Below, one piece after another: positions 1 to 10,121 of a DNA stretch of 64,000 nucleotides. The DNA lies in assembly GCF_963678635.1 (NCBI RefSeq), contig NC_087065.1, positions 42,597,430-42,661,429 on the forward strand, in the 5' to 3' direction. Under the pieces are notes generated by a model, which searched no databases, was not told the DNA's origin, and saw only the letters and a program-made list of their open reading frames with translations. A program made the translations under genes and the position numbers. Every line of letters starts with the position of its first letter. Position 1 is the stretch's first letter. The stretch comes from Symsagittifera roscoffensis (Eukaryota > Xenacoelomorpha > Acoela > Convolutidae).

Positions 1-918
1 CTCAATTTGATCCACAGGCTCTTTGAAGTAACAACGTGGAATAGTCAATTGCCCTGAGAGAGGGAGACCGGAGTGCCACTCGAGAAACTTATCTCTTATG
101 TCTTCCGGCAATTCGTCGTTCCAACTTTGATCACTGATTTTCCAAATAATTTTAAGCAAAAGACGGGCCCTAACTGTGTATGGAGCTACCAACCCAACAG
201 GGTCAAACACAGAGAAGACGAAACTCAGGACGGTTAGTTGAGTTATTGCTTTATCAAGAGGACGATTCACGCCTCTGCTAACAACCAATGTGTCTTTCAC
301 ATGGTCCCACTTAAGACCTAAGACGTGTGATGATTGTTCGGCACCGTTACATATTTCCTTGATAGGTGAAGACGAGGTTTCGCAATCCTCGGGGTTCATT
401 GCTGAAGTGATTTCATCAGCATTACTGACAAATTTAGTCAAATTAAATCCTCCCAACTTTAGTAAGGAAACCAAATCTCGACTTATTTTAATTGCATGGG
501 TAACGTTCTCGAATGAATCCAAGTAGTCGTCCATGAAAAAATTTTCATTTACGACTGGGGCGGCCTGAGTGTATGTGGACATATTATCAGTTGCTGTTTT
601 TCGCAACGCAAAATTGGCGCACGTAGGCGAATCCCGTGCGCCGAATATATGGCGAGTGTACTGATGAACTACCACATCGGAAGTGGTATCCTCCCGCCAC
701 AAAAAACGGAGCGAAATTTGATCGCGTGCAAGGACTCCTACCTGGAGGAACATACCCTCTATATCCGCGGAGACGGTGTACTTGTGTTGACGGAATCGCA
801 AAAGTACAAAATCTAAATTTTGGAGTAGGTCCGGACCCACCAATAAGGACTTATTTAAGAATGTGCCGTGAAACTTAGAAGCTCCATTAAAGACTCGGCG
901 CACCTTACCCGGCTTATA
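1..918 (-). pseudogene. pol: BEL/Pao reverse transcriptase and start of the A17/RNase H region
   Basis: The minus strand is open in one frame from about 918 to base 1 (about 306 codons) and runs off the edge. It begins with KPGKVRRVF, the BEL RT entry motif, then has the motif-A-like core SADIEGMFLQV. The catalytic box is FFMDDY, with MDD at 526-534. Further on, VFDPVGLVAPYTVRARLLL is the BEL signature that leads into the Peptidase_A17/RNase H region, followed by a W-H-LPL-IPR pattern typical of the family. The segment itself is intact but is separated from the upstream pol by a frameshift at about 915. It would supply cDNA synthesis if it were in frame. Confidence 0.9.
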
Positions 919-1513
919 CGACGGGATGGTGCGGAAGATACCACTCGCGATCGGAACGCTTACGTGGATCATGCGGTTCGACGGTAACGACATATCCTTT
1001 CCTAATGTCCTCTCTAATTGTTTCTGCGTATCTTTCGCGCAGCTCAGGGTCTTTACTTAACCTTCTCTCCAATGTTTTAAATTGGGCGAGTGACGAGTAA
1101 TAGTTGTCTGGTAGACTGACATTACTATCAATCCAAAGCATAGGCACAATGTATCTTTCGCGATTGTGAACGGTTTCAGAATTTAGGATGGATAAAGCCT
1201 GTTTAACCGCGGTGGAACGGGCATCGACTTGTTTGAAAGAACCATAAGATTCCAACTCGTACCAGGATTTTATCTGGTCGGTCAGAGAAGACTCTTCAAC
1301 AACACACTTGAAACACGAAGAAGTAGAATTAACGGACGGCGGCAACGGACCACTTATGACCCAACCTATCGGTAGGCGAACGGAACTCAATGGGTCTAAC
1401 GGTGTGGTAGTAGTCTTGTCCTATATTAACTTCAACGTCCTCATAAGTATATTGAGTGGTCTTAATAGGTGCTAATTGTGGATATTTATTCTGCAAATTA
1501 GCAATATTGATTA
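914..1513 (-). pseudogene. pol: BEL/Pao pol segment between protease and reverse transcriptase
   Basis: Two overlapping frames cover this part. The first (about 1513-1385) reads through LQNKYPQLAPIKT and NIGQDYYHTVRPIEF, matching the end of the BEL protease domain, where the family has an IGxDYY motif. The second (914-1390) carries GWVISGPLP, a WYELESYG stretch, VPMLWIDSN and finally YLPHHPVV, the conserved lead-in to BEL RT. Frameshifts lie near 1512 and 1385, and the following one near 915 cuts PVV from the KPGKV of the RT. Neither frame has its own credible start. Confidence 0.85.
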
Positions 1514-2341
1514 ATTCGGAACCAATCCGAATATGTCTTTAACATATGCACAGAGAGAAAATACGAAATCACTATTATTCGGCTCGGAGAAAACTGTAAA
1601 CTTGACCCTCTGAGTCTCAACAACGGTGGTTGAATTGAAACCCCTAATTGACAAGTTAACGGGCTCACCTACTATGCCGAGACGGTTAACGAGTGACGAA
1701 GACACCCAGGAGTGAGTCGATGCACTATCACAAAGAACGAAAGTCAGGAGACTGGTTACATCCGAGGATACACCAAGTTTTGCAATTGGCAACAACCCTT
1801 TAGATGATGCAATGTCATGTACACCACTAACAGCGGCATGGGTGGAAGTGTTTGTTTTCTCCTTGGCTTTGTTTGTTCCAGCCTTTTTTGACACTATTGA
1901 ACTTTCCCTCCGAGTAAATATTTTCTCGGCTCCATGGAGCAAGACATTATGTGTGCTATCACACTCTGGCTTCAGGCAATTTTTAGCTCTAGAACATTGC
2001 CGGAAACTATGATTGCCATTGAGGCAGGCGAAGCAAAGTTTCTGTTCAGCTACGTATTTTGCTCGCTGAGTAGCATTCTTTTCCTTGAAAACGGCACAGT
2101 TCCACAATGTGTGAGTACCCTTACACAAAACGCACGGCGGAAACTTAGAATTATCCTGAGCCTTACTAGTTACCTGGATATTGGCAGCAAAAACTTTAGT
2201 TGTTTTTGGTTTAACTTGTTCTTCGTTTTTTGCCTTAGAGTTGAGTACACGTAATCTTTCATGCCCCTCGGCTTTCTCTTTCAACCAGTTATTAAAGTCT
2301 AAGAGTGTTGGTCGCTGCCAATTATGCCTAACAGTATGCAT
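1511..2341 (-). pseudogene. gag-pol: BEL/Pao nucleocapsid zinc knuckles and aspartic protease
   Basis: This 276-codon frame continues the gag frame upstream, separated only by two in-frame TGA codons. Residues 1-40 match the end of the DUF1759 gag domain. Two knuckle-like clusters follow: Cys70, Cys73, His77, Cys82 and Cys103, Cys106, His111, Cys116. The protease (DUF1758-like) has its active-site region at residues 204-212 (CDSASTHSW), so the usual D-[ST]-G triad is D-S-A here. It ends with a frameshift at about 1512. The ATG at 2341 is internal and is not taken as a real start. Confidence 0.9.
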
Positions 2342-2389
2342 TGATCAAGCTTCCTTGAGGTTAGGCGGAAGTTTACTAACAGCTTGGTT

Positions 2390-4547
2390 TCACAGGTTAA
2401 CACTCTTTAGATCATCGTTGAATGACAATGATTTGAAAACTGCTACGAGGCCAGATATGGCAGAGGAGAAACTAATGACATTTTCCGAATTGTGCATCTT
2501 AAGGGGAGGAAAAGTTTTCAGCTTATCAAGATGCGCACCAACAATGGCATGTGGTTGCCCAAACTTCCGTTGCAAGGTGGCCAGTGCATCCTTGTACATA
2601 ACGCCACTATAACTAAACTCCGCAATTGCGGTTTTTGCTTTGCCTGAGACGAGCGTTTTTAAGTATGTCAGTTTTGCATCATTGGTGAGAACAGCGGAAT
2701 CAACGATGGACTTAAACTGACCAAACCATTCGTGCCAGTTTAACGAGTTGCCGTCAAACTGGGCTAACTTCCATTCAGGAAGATGATCTTTGCGGCAATG
2801 CATAAATAATTCCGCCAATTCACGAGCGGAGAGAGGTCGATCCGATGAACAACCTTGGTTTCGATAAGCAGAAGGCGGTGCGTAGTCTTCGTTGACTGGC
2901 TGATAACCAGTATTAGTTTGATTGGCAAAATGTGGAACATGTTTTGGATGAACTGGGGGAGTATTAAAATACACAGTCCCACCACTAGTATACGGAGCGG
3001 CGGTGTTATACGATGGGACAACAGTTGTCACATTAGAACAAATGTTTCCAGCATTACAACACTGAGCAGGCGTGGCGATTGAAGTTGTAGCTGCCAATCG
3101 CCATAAGTTTGCATCATTTGTGTAGTAATCGTTGATATTAGGTGACACAGTATGCGGAACAAAGGGAAAATTGTGTTGCGCCTGGCCTGGCGCTGCATGG
3201 GAATTAGTTGCCGAAAAGAAAACCGGTGTTGGGTTTACTCCAGAAGATGAGCAGCCACCACCAGCAAATGCAGGCGACAAAGAAACAAAACCAGAACCGG
3301 GTTGTGCCGGTAACATTGGGACAGGTATTGATTCCGGTTGCGCGATGGCAAAACTACTATTATTTATGTTTGTTCTCATGGTCTGTAAAGGAACAGCAGA
3401 CGGTGGTGGTAACACGTGTGCACTAGAATGCATATTGTTAACTGGGACTGAAACAGATGAAACAGAAGCTTGCAATGGCAAAAAGCTTGCACTGCTAAAT
3501 TGAGGCATAGCCCGATATCCATGACTATGGATTCCAGGGTCACTAAAGGCAATGTGCTCATGGTTATGACTATAACTTGTGTTTGTTGCATGAGCGAGGT
3601 GTGCGGAAGTTGTCGGTTTTGACGAAATTGGTACAGGAGTGAAGGCCAGCAAACCTGGCGCACTAGCAACGTCAGGAGCTGCTTGTGAACTAACAGAGTC
3701 TACCCAATCATTAGGCCGATCGGTTGCTACTTTTGAAATAGATTGACATACTCCTGTCGGGTTACTTTCCGCTACCTTCTCGCTAACCTCAGATGAACTG
3801 TCCTCAAGTTCAAACGCTTTCAGTTCCATTTCAATTAGTTGCTTTTCATGACTTTCAGACAATTGCTCTAGTTCAAGCTGACTTTTTTCAATTTTAAGAC
3901 GGTTCTCTTGCTCTTTAAGTCTTAACGATACTTGATACTGCCTTTCCAGCTCCTCGTGGCGTCTTTCTACCAAAGCTAACTCATGCCGTTTCTCACTTAA
4001 TGAATTAGTGTGAACAGTCGAGGTATGACGAGTGGAAGCAGATTTATCAGACTTATGTGACTCACGTTTTCTACTTTCCTTAGACTTATTAGAGATCTTA
4101 GAACTGTTTTCAGATAATCGTGCCTCCGAGTCTCTTGTTTTGTGCGAGCGTGAGGATGTCTCAGACCTAGTTTGTTGTAAAGATCCCTTGCTTCCTGTAA
4201 GGCCGGCTGCTGGAAATGACGAAGGTTCGAGGCTCATTTTGTAACTCTGAGCTTCATGCATTACTTTATCGTTCATTTCGGTTACTTTCTTAAGCAAAAG
4301 GTCTTGCTGAGCAATAATTGTTTCAGGGTTTTCCTTTTTTTCCCGCTAACCTAATTAATTGCTCATTGACGTCGACAACTTTTTCCAACGCAATTTTACA
4401 TTTGTAAACAGCATTGTCATTTTTTGTGGTGCGACTATTATTCTCAATGTACTCAAGTAATAATGAGTGACCTTTAAGCAGCTCATTTTTTAGATTAAGA
4501 CGGGTTTCAAATAACTTGCGTATCTTACTTTGGAATTTTTCGTCCAT
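2390..4547 (-). pseudogene. gag: BEL/Pao gag (DUF1759) with long low-complexity N-terminal half
   Basis: The likely start is the ATG at 4547 (MDEKFQSKI). A GTG at 4556 is also open but less likely. The first 70 residues are charged and helical. A frameshift in the A7 run (plus-strand T at 4335-4341) then moves the frame to the 635-codon stretch ending at 2390. That stretch has a Ser/Lys/Arg-rich part, a coiled-coil-like Glu/Arg/Gln part (HELALVERRHEELERQYQ), a Pro/Ser/Ala/Thr-rich spacer of about 280 residues, and the folded gag domain at the C-terminal end (LPEWKLAQFDG, HEWFGQF, YLKTLVSGKAK, LQRKFGQP). It ends at TGA 2390-2392, after which the same frame goes on to the knuckles. Confidence 0.9.
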
Positions 4548-4642
4548 GTTTTTCACAAATTGACAATATTCTACGGATGCTCACTTATAGAAAACAATCA
4601 ATAAAATGAGATACTGTTTTGGTACGTAATTAAATTTGCATT

Positions 4643-5285
4643 AATAAATCAACATTAGCTCACAAGATGGGGGAACTTGACGTCTCAAAGCTTCTGCTTG
4701 AAGCCTATTTTTATTAGATTTCCGAGCTTTGAGTGGTAAGCGGTTCCGCTTCTTACGAGTCTTAAGGATGTTAAGATTAGAGCTATAACGCCTTAGAAGT
4801 AGGAGAGTCTTTAACTCAAGGGAAGGAGGCTGGTGAAGCTCTTTGTACTTCTCAATTAGTACCTGGTCCTTAGCCTTACGCTTAGAGATAAAATCTTTAA
4901 CGACGTTCAGAACGAGAATACCTGTTGAACCTAAGCTTTCCTCTATATCCTCGGTTCCGTTCCATCTACAGTATACGATCGCACAAATGTTTTTCCTGCA
5001 CCTTAATAACTAATTGACAAGTTGCTCACTACTCAGCTAGCGGTTATTGTTACTGCGGTGCCTACTTATCGAGTTATTAATGGCGTCGTGCCAAATTACA
5101 AGGTCGTTACGGTGAGACAAGTAGTGATGAAGGTAGTACTGTATTGTTTTCTGAGAGTCCCTAGCGTTAAAGTTCAAGCTTAAACCAGGCTCTGTAAAGC
5201 AAGTATCTTTGACGCGCTTCTGGTACGGAGCGGGAAGTTTTCGGAGCGCGTGATCCAAGGAACTAGCTCCTAGAATTAATACCAT
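4643..5285 (-). pseudogene. Accessory ORF upstream of BEL gag, possibly SGNH-hydrolase-like, with two in-frame TAG codons
   Basis: From ATG 5285 one minus-strand frame runs about 214 codons to TAA near 4643, interrupted only by TAG at 5037-5039 and TAG at 5010-5012. It begins MVLILGASSLDHALRKLP, a hydrophobic strand followed by a GxSS turn that recalls block I of SGNH/GDSL esterases. Residues 63-75 (VIWHDAINNSISR) could be the later block with Asn/His. After the stops comes a strand CAIVYCRWNGTEDIEE, a Lys/Leu-rich helical part and a very basic tail (KTRKKRNRLPLKARKSNKNR). The orientation matches the BEL gag 96 bp downstream. SGNH folds are known in CR1 LINE ORF1 proteins, but assignment here is inference. 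It may be an element-borne ORF or a captured gene. Confidence 0.4.
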
Positions 5286-5651
5286 ATACTTAAGGGGACC
5301 TATGCGACGGCTTCGTTACGCTTAAGTACCAATGGGGTTGGAAAATTAAGTAGGTCGGTTGAACTCCAACAACACACACAGAAGAAACCTGAGGATGAAA
5401 GATTTCAACTTAATTCACTTAATATCACCGTACCTGACCACTTAACAATACTGTCACGCAACGAAGTCAATAATCGGACGGGCAGAAACGGCTTTGATTT
5501 ACTTGAAGCGAACTGGCTTTCAGTTTCACCAATGGTGGGTGGGGGATTAGGCAAATTGGTAAAATTCCAACAACAAACGCGGAAAAAACCTGAGGATGAA
5601 AAAACTCAACTTAATTTGCCTGATATTTTGCTACCAGACCACTTGCCATAA
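5280..5651 (+). other. Open stretch encoding a duplicated 69-codon repeat, unidentified
   Basis: The plus strand is open for about 123 codons but has no in-frame ATG before 5532. Within it a segment is repeated 207 bp (69 codons) apart, in the same frame. The first copy reads GVGKL...LQQHTQKKPEDE...VPDHL and the second GGLGKL...QQQTRKKPEDE...LPDHL. DNA identity over the best 100 bp is roughly 70%, while KKPEDE, QLN and PDHL are kept. It could be an exon or TE fragment, or simply an old direct repeat in a leader or LTR of the BEL element on the other strand. I do not recognise it. Confidence 0.35.
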
Positions 5652-6251
5652 GATTGGTGTCATGTTACAGCACAGTTTCGCAGAATTCTGGGGACGTTTT
5701 GAGGATTTTTTGGCAACTTTTTTTTTCTTTTTTCACAAAATTTTTCGGAAAATTTTGGTCAGCAGGTTCGAGTCATAAACCAATCCAAAAAACTAGTCCA
5801 GTACCTCTTGTCTATGTTCCGATTTCACGGATTAACATTCCGTTCACATATATCCAAAAATTTTTGGTATCGAGAAAAAATGTCAAGTCAGTTCGTCTAT
5901 GTACCGACTGTAAGATATTTCAGTTCAACGGAACTGTCCAAAAATTTTGGGTATTGAGAAAAATTACCGGGTGCTAGCTTGCGGGAAAAATTCTAGCATA
6001 TAGTACATCGTATATAAAACTATAGCTCAAATGAAAAGTTTTAAAAGTTTTGGAAACTTCTTGCAGTTTTTAATTGGAGATTGGCGTCACCGGGAAAAAA
6101 AAAATACAAAAACTTCGGGTGTCGAGAAAAACACAGCTGCACTTGAACCAAAAGTCAACAATCCGGACACCTGAACAGGCCTCTCTTCCGCCAGTCTGTT
6201 CTTTCGTCTGTCTGCTTTGTCGTCTGTCGGCTTACATACAACTTTCGGCTA
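5652..6251. other. AT-rich intergenic stretch without recognisable gene
   Basis: No defensible gene. It holds recurring phrases such as ccaaaaattttt and tatcgagaaaaa at 5848-5880, 5936-5965 and 6105-6130, similar in style to the Phe/Leu-Glu-Lys-type minisatellite at 39772. It may be degraded repeat. Confidence 0.5.
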
Positions 6252-6340
6252 TTTGGACACTCGACCAACTGGACTATCGGCCAACTGGACAATCGGCCAA
6301 CTGGATAATCGGCAATCGGCCAACTAGACACTCGGTCACT
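6252..6340. repeat. 16-bp minisatellite (core atcggccaactggaca)
   Basis: About five imperfect head-to-tail copies of a 16-bp unit with core cggccaactgga. One unit has a partial internal duplication (atcggcaatcggccaact). The flanks (6190-6250) hold looser copies of tcgtctgtcggc. No coding role is apparent. Confidence 0.8.
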
Positions 6341-6720
6341 CTGTTTCGGTCTTCGGTCCTTTGTGCAAATGCGTAAATAACTGTCCGATCAGTCGTGAAG
6401 TGAATAACTGTGTCGACCGACTTCGTGAAAAATAGACTTCGGTGTCACTCGTTAATAGAACAATCGGTCCCTTGTGGGGCGCAAAAATGTGCGCTCAATA
6501 TCTGAAAAAACTGTATTAAACAAATTTAATTATGGGTATTTTTCGGTAAACACACCACACACAACAAGAAATAAGCAACTGTAAACGATTTGCATAATCA
6601 CGATCACAAAATCAACTTCCGATTGTTTCGGTACAATTTATACTGCTAAAAGTCACTCTTTGACCTTTATAAAACGACTTTTGTAAGATCATTTGGCGCA
6701 AGCTAGCCACAAGAACCGGT

Positions 6721-6825
6721 CGGTGTGCTTATTTTAGATGCACTGTTTTTATTTTATATGCACCGTGCTTATTTTATATGCATTTATACTCTTGTTTTAT
6801 ATGCATCTATACTCTACATTTGCAT
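6721..6825. repeat. Short tandem repeat of ttattttatatgca units
   Basis: Four to five diverged copies of a 14-24 bp motif (ttattttatatgca plus spacer) sit directly downstream, in its own sense, of the second BEL gag fragment. The rest of 6341-6806 shows no gene. Confidence 0.7.
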
Positions 6826-7564
6826 TGCAACACCAAGGAAGGTACTGGAGCCAAATGAGGATGAATTTTTTTAAGTTCACTGACATTCATGGTATCAGAC
6901 CCTAAGTTCAAGGCATCTTTATACATAACACCGGAATACGCAAATTCAGCGATGGCATTTTTTGCTTTCCCAGTCACAAGAGTTTTTAAGTATGTCAACT
7001 TGACGTCATCACTCATACGGGCGGAGTCGACAGCGCTTACAAACTGGCCGAACCATTCGTGCCAATGTAAAGGATCAACGTTGTATTGAGACAATTTCCA
7101 TTCTGGTAGGGGATCTTTGCGGTTCATGGTAATAGTCTCAGCGAGGTCTTCGATAGTTAGAACTTTTTTTTCGTTAATCGGCGGGTAGGGCGGCTTGTTT
7201 CGATCAACGTGATTGTTGTCATCAACGTTACAAAAATTGAATCCGCCATCTCGGGATCCGGAAATTGATACTCAGACTCCGGCTGGTAGAAGACGGGTCC
7301 ACCACTGGTTAATGGAAAGTTCGAACTCGTGTAATCAAAAGTCGCGTCTGGCACGTTTCTAACTTTGATTTAAGACGACGATAGAGCTAGAGTTTGACTC
7401 TGGCTAGTTTGGGCGGTTTGAATGAAACCAACGGGTAGCACAGCAGATTTATTAGACGTTTGCGGAAAATTCGGATTGTATTGAGTGTTATTTTGGATTA
7501 TATTTTTTTCAGAATAACGTTTCAATTCAGATTTTACAGAATAATTGGTAACCTTTTCCCCCAT
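6807..7564 (-). pseudogene. gag: Second BEL/Pao gag fragment (DUF1759), truncated
   Basis: At 6807-7127 the minus strand encodes DPLPEWKLSQYN, HEWFGQFVSAVDSA, YLKTLVTGKAKNAIAEFAYSGVMYKDAL, clearly homologous to the gag domain at 2390-4297 but a different copy. Homology stops abruptly after the YKDAL block. Upstream frames 7157-7354 and 7370-7564 match the Pro/Thr-rich spacer (TSGGPVFYQP compares with TSGGTVYFNT of the first copy) and are linked by frameshifts. No protease or RT follows on the low-coordinate side, so this is a short remnant. Confidence 0.85.
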
Positions 7565-7929
7565 AATTCGAACAATTATTTTTCATTCACAAGCTTACAC
7601 GATTATTTAGCAACTGCGGAATATGGGCATTTGAACAACTATCTTCAAACAAAACATTTTTGTGAACAATTCAATATATCATAACTGTTTGCAATAAGTT
7701 GAGGCTGAACAGAAAAAAATTTCATCAACTTCGGCCAATAAACAAATTTTAGCAAAAACTGAAACAAGAGTTAATTTAGTCCAAGTTTTAGTTCCTAAGG
7801 TTAAAGGGTTTTCTTAGTTTTAAGTAGCATTTTTGCTAAAAACTGACCCAAATATGAAATGACTACATTATAAAACAGACGCATAGTTAGCCGCGCTATC
7901 AAGTAAAATTTTGCTCACAATATCGGATT
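7565..7929. other. No recognisable feature
   Basis: AT-rich sequence with no open frame longer than chance and no clear repeat family. Confidence 0.5.
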
Positions 7930-8061
7930 AATACAAAAAATGGTATGCTGACTAATTAGGCTATGAAAAAACTATTTGATCTTTATACTTAACATTGTAA
8001 AAACCCTGACTACAACATAAAATGGATACAACATAACATGGGGGGGGGGGGGGGGAGAGCC
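7930..8061. mobile_element. MITE relic, M2 family, with G-homopolymer end
   Basis: Similar to the right-hand two thirds of the element at 9657-9865: it shares ggtatg.tgactaatt, tttgatct.tat and the end of a long G run followed by gagagcc. The G run here is 15 or more bases (8041-8055). The other terminus is missing or unrecognisable, and no target duplication was found. Confidence 0.6.
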
Positions 8062-8455
8062 ATCGCTTTTCTGAGATCAGCGATAAAGCCTGCCTATAAC
8101 GCTTCACTTGTTGGGTTAATGACACACAGCCCGGGTCATTTCCGATTTTAGGGAAATTACCATTTTTATTGGGAGAATTTTTCATTTTAGCTTCCTCCCC
8201 GAAACAAAATGTAGCCTGGTTTTAGTAAAACAGAGTGGGAGCGGGTTTTTTTTTTTAAACTGCGAGGCTCTATAGTTGGCTAGACCTGTTCAAAAGCTGT
8301 TCTAAAGGCATGTAATTTGTCTGTTCGTTCACACTTCATTGCATTATTACGATTCATTGCATTATGACAACACCTTTAAAACTTTAAAAAGCTATTTTTT
8401 AAAGTTAAAATTCAAATTTGGGCAAAGAAGCCTTAAGTTGGCTTTTTCCCTTTCC
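8062..8455. other. No gene; short MITE-like scraps
   Basis: Contains an isolated piece, cattgcattatgacaac (8354-8372), that matches the interior of the M1 MITEs, and a T10 tract. Nothing else is recognised. Confidence 0.45.
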
Positions 8456-8671
8456 GGCCCTTTTCCAGTTCCCCCCCCCCTTTCAAATTTAATTTTGAAA
8501 AGCTTATTTAACGTTGTCATAATGCAATGAAATTTGGCGTGGTGAACAAATCGACAACTGTGAACAGATTTGTTCTTCATACTTTACAGCGTAACATACG
8601 CATTTAGCCGTAATAACACGTAAAACAAACATAAAACTCGGTATTTTGAAAGGGGAAACTGGAAAAGAGCC
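8456..8671. mobile_element. MITE, M1 family, copy 1
   Basis: A 216-bp element bounded by inverted ends ggcccttttccagtt-C10 and gaaactggaaaagagcc. The interior shares ttggcgtggtgaacaaatcg, tttgttcttcatactt and agccgtaataacacgtaaaa with copies 2 and 3, in the opposite orientation. It has no coding capacity. The flanking 8 bp do not match (ccctttcc and taaaatca), so this copy is older or rearranged. Confidence 0.85.
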
Positions 8672-8716
8672 TAAAATCAAGCATTCAGCCATAATAACCT
8701 GTATCACAACTTTAAA

Positions 8717-8956
8717 TTATAAAAGTTGAAAGGTGGGGGAGGATGGAAAACAGCTACCTGATGCTCGTGCGAGGTAGGGGGAGAGGGGGGAGGAGAAAGA
8801 GCCTAGAGTCTGTTTTGTCCACTGGTGTATGATAGGAGAAAAAGTCTGATTCAGTTCCCACCTGTGACTGGTGTCTGCCTCTACATTGGCCCTTGTGCTT
8901 ACTCTCGTGGTGCTAGTCTCCATTGACAGGCGACGAGGCTTCACTGCGTCTGCCAT
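8717..8956 (-). other. Short GC-richer ORF, possible remnant of a first exon
   Basis: An 80-codon minus-strand frame begins with ATG 8956 (MADAVKPRRLSMETSTTRVS). The first 90 bp are much GC-richer than the surroundings, and a cacag-gtggga sequence near 8865 could be a splice donor. The remaining part overlaps a G-rich MITE-like stretch (8715-8810) and is unlikely to be coding. No family is recognised; it could well be chance. Confidence 0.2.
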
Positions 8957-9358
8957 AATTTACCCCAATTATTCACAAACACAACTATTTACTAATTCTT
9001 CTTTTTCTTCTTATAGTTTACAGAACTTATTCAATAATTTCAATAATTGCTGAACTGATTTATTTAACGTGATTGTGAATTGAGCACATGCCTCAGTAAT
9101 ACGTTTTACCCATAAAGCTCATCAGAAATTCGTCTCAGCTTTTACCCGTTGCCGACAACAGTTCAAGCTCACTTGTATCTACCAGCAGTGAATTGGGGAA
9201 TGCGAGCGACAGCTCAAAACATATTGCTTAAAACAGACGAAGTACTGAAAAGAGTGAGTTCGAATTTCTTTTAAACACATTTTATAAAAAAAAATTTAAA
9301 ATATTTTTTCAGATTGGTTGTTCGGCTTTTTCAAATCCCCCCATTATTTGAATTTCAG
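8957..9358. other. No recognisable feature
   Basis: Spacer between the short ORF and the next MITE, with no repeat or gene recognised. Confidence 0.45.
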
Positions 9359-9575
9359 GGCTCTTTTCCAGTCCCCCCCCCTTTCAAAATGCCGAGTGTC
9401 ATGTTTGTTTTACGTGTTATTACGGCTAAATGCGTGATGTTACGCTGTACAGTATGAAGAACAAATTTGTTCACAATTGTCGAATTGTTCACCACGCCAA
9501 ATTTCATTGCAATATGACAATGTTATATAAGCTTTTAAAAACTGATTTTGAAAGGGGGGAAACTGGAAAAGAGCC
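9359..9575. mobile_element. MITE, M1 family, copy 2, with imperfect 8-bp target duplication
   Basis: 217 bp, inverted relative to copy 1. The ends are ggctcttttccagt-C10 and its complement with G6. Flanking 8-mers are aatttcag (9351-9358) and agtttcag (9576-9583), 7 of 8 identical. An 8-bp duplication and inverted ends point to a hAT- or Merlin-type DNA transposase acting in trans. No transposase is present here. Confidence 0.88.
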
Positions 9576-9656
9576 AGTTTCAGTTTTAAAAAACTAGGCT
9601 CTTCTCCGGTTCCCCACCTCCCCGTAAAATAACAAAATACAGCTGTTCGAAAACTG

Positions 9657-9865
9657 GGCTCTTTTTCCTTTCCCCCCACCTGCAAACTTTTATATTCGAA
9701 GTTACTGTTCACTTTGTCCGATTGTCATGAAAATTGGTATGTAGACTAATTTGACCATGACAAACATATTTGATCTCCATAATTAACCTTGTAAGACCGC
9801 TCGTTAGACCATAAAATTCATGATTGAGTGAGGTGGGGGGGGGGGGGGGGGAAGGAAAAAGAGCC
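9657..9865. mobile_element. MITE, M2 family, with perfect 8-bp target duplication
   Basis: 209 bp with ends ggctctttttcctttccccccacct and its inverted match aggt-G17-aaggaaaaagagcc. Both flanks are gaaaactg (9649-9656 and 9866-9873). The interior differs from M1 but the outermost ggctctttt is shared, which suggests the same transposase. The G17 run (9836-9852) lies inside the right terminal repeat. Confidence 0.9.
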
Positions 9866-9873
9866 GAAAACTG

Positions 9874-10113
9874 TTCACACGGAAATCTGCATGGAAGAAA
9901 AGTTGTATAAAATTGTTCACCTGCTCGCGCTGCCATGTTTCAACGCAATTTAGTCTCTTTTTCAGCCCCCCCCCCCCCCCACATTTGGTTTTCAAATTTT
10001 ATAAACTACTTTAACGTAGTCAGTCATAATGCTATGAAATTATGCATGGTGAATAAACTAACTACAGTGAACAGATTTTGTCTCGATATTTCACATCGTA
10101 AAATTTTCATAAA
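9874..10113. mobile_element. Diverged MITE relic with C15 run
   Basis: Sequence such as agtcataatgctatgaaatt.tgcatggtgaataaa and gtgaacagattttgtc resembles the M1 interior at low identity, preceded by tctctttttcag-C15 (9966-9980). No intact ends or target duplication. Confidence 0.55.
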
Positions 10114-10121
10114 GAATTTCT

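Larger units (their letters stand above)
1..4547 (-). mobile_element. BEL/Pao LTR retrotransposon, degenerate internal region, truncated by the window edge
   Basis: A BEL/Pao gag-pol runs on the minus strand from an ATG at 4547 to the left edge, in the family order: DUF1759-type gag, CCHC zinc knuckles, DUF1758-type aspartic protease, reverse transcriptase and the start of the A17/RNase H part. Lesions seen: a frameshift in the 7-base homopolymer at 4335-4341, two in-frame TGA codons (2390-2392, 2345-2347), and frameshifts near 1512, 1385 and 915. Integrase and the 3' LTR would lie left of the window. I found no convincing 5' LTR or primer site between 4560 and 6800. This copy cannot make a full polyprotein. 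Confidence 0.93.

Noticed and set aside
3132-3503. 123-codon plus-strand ORF in the BEL gag region
   Set aside because: Antisense shadow of the Pro/Ser/Ala-rich gag spacer.
8041-10000. Poly-G/poly-C runs as sequencing artefacts
   Set aside because: They occur at the same position inside the terminal repeats of several MITEs, in both orientations. Exact lengths may still be inaccurate.
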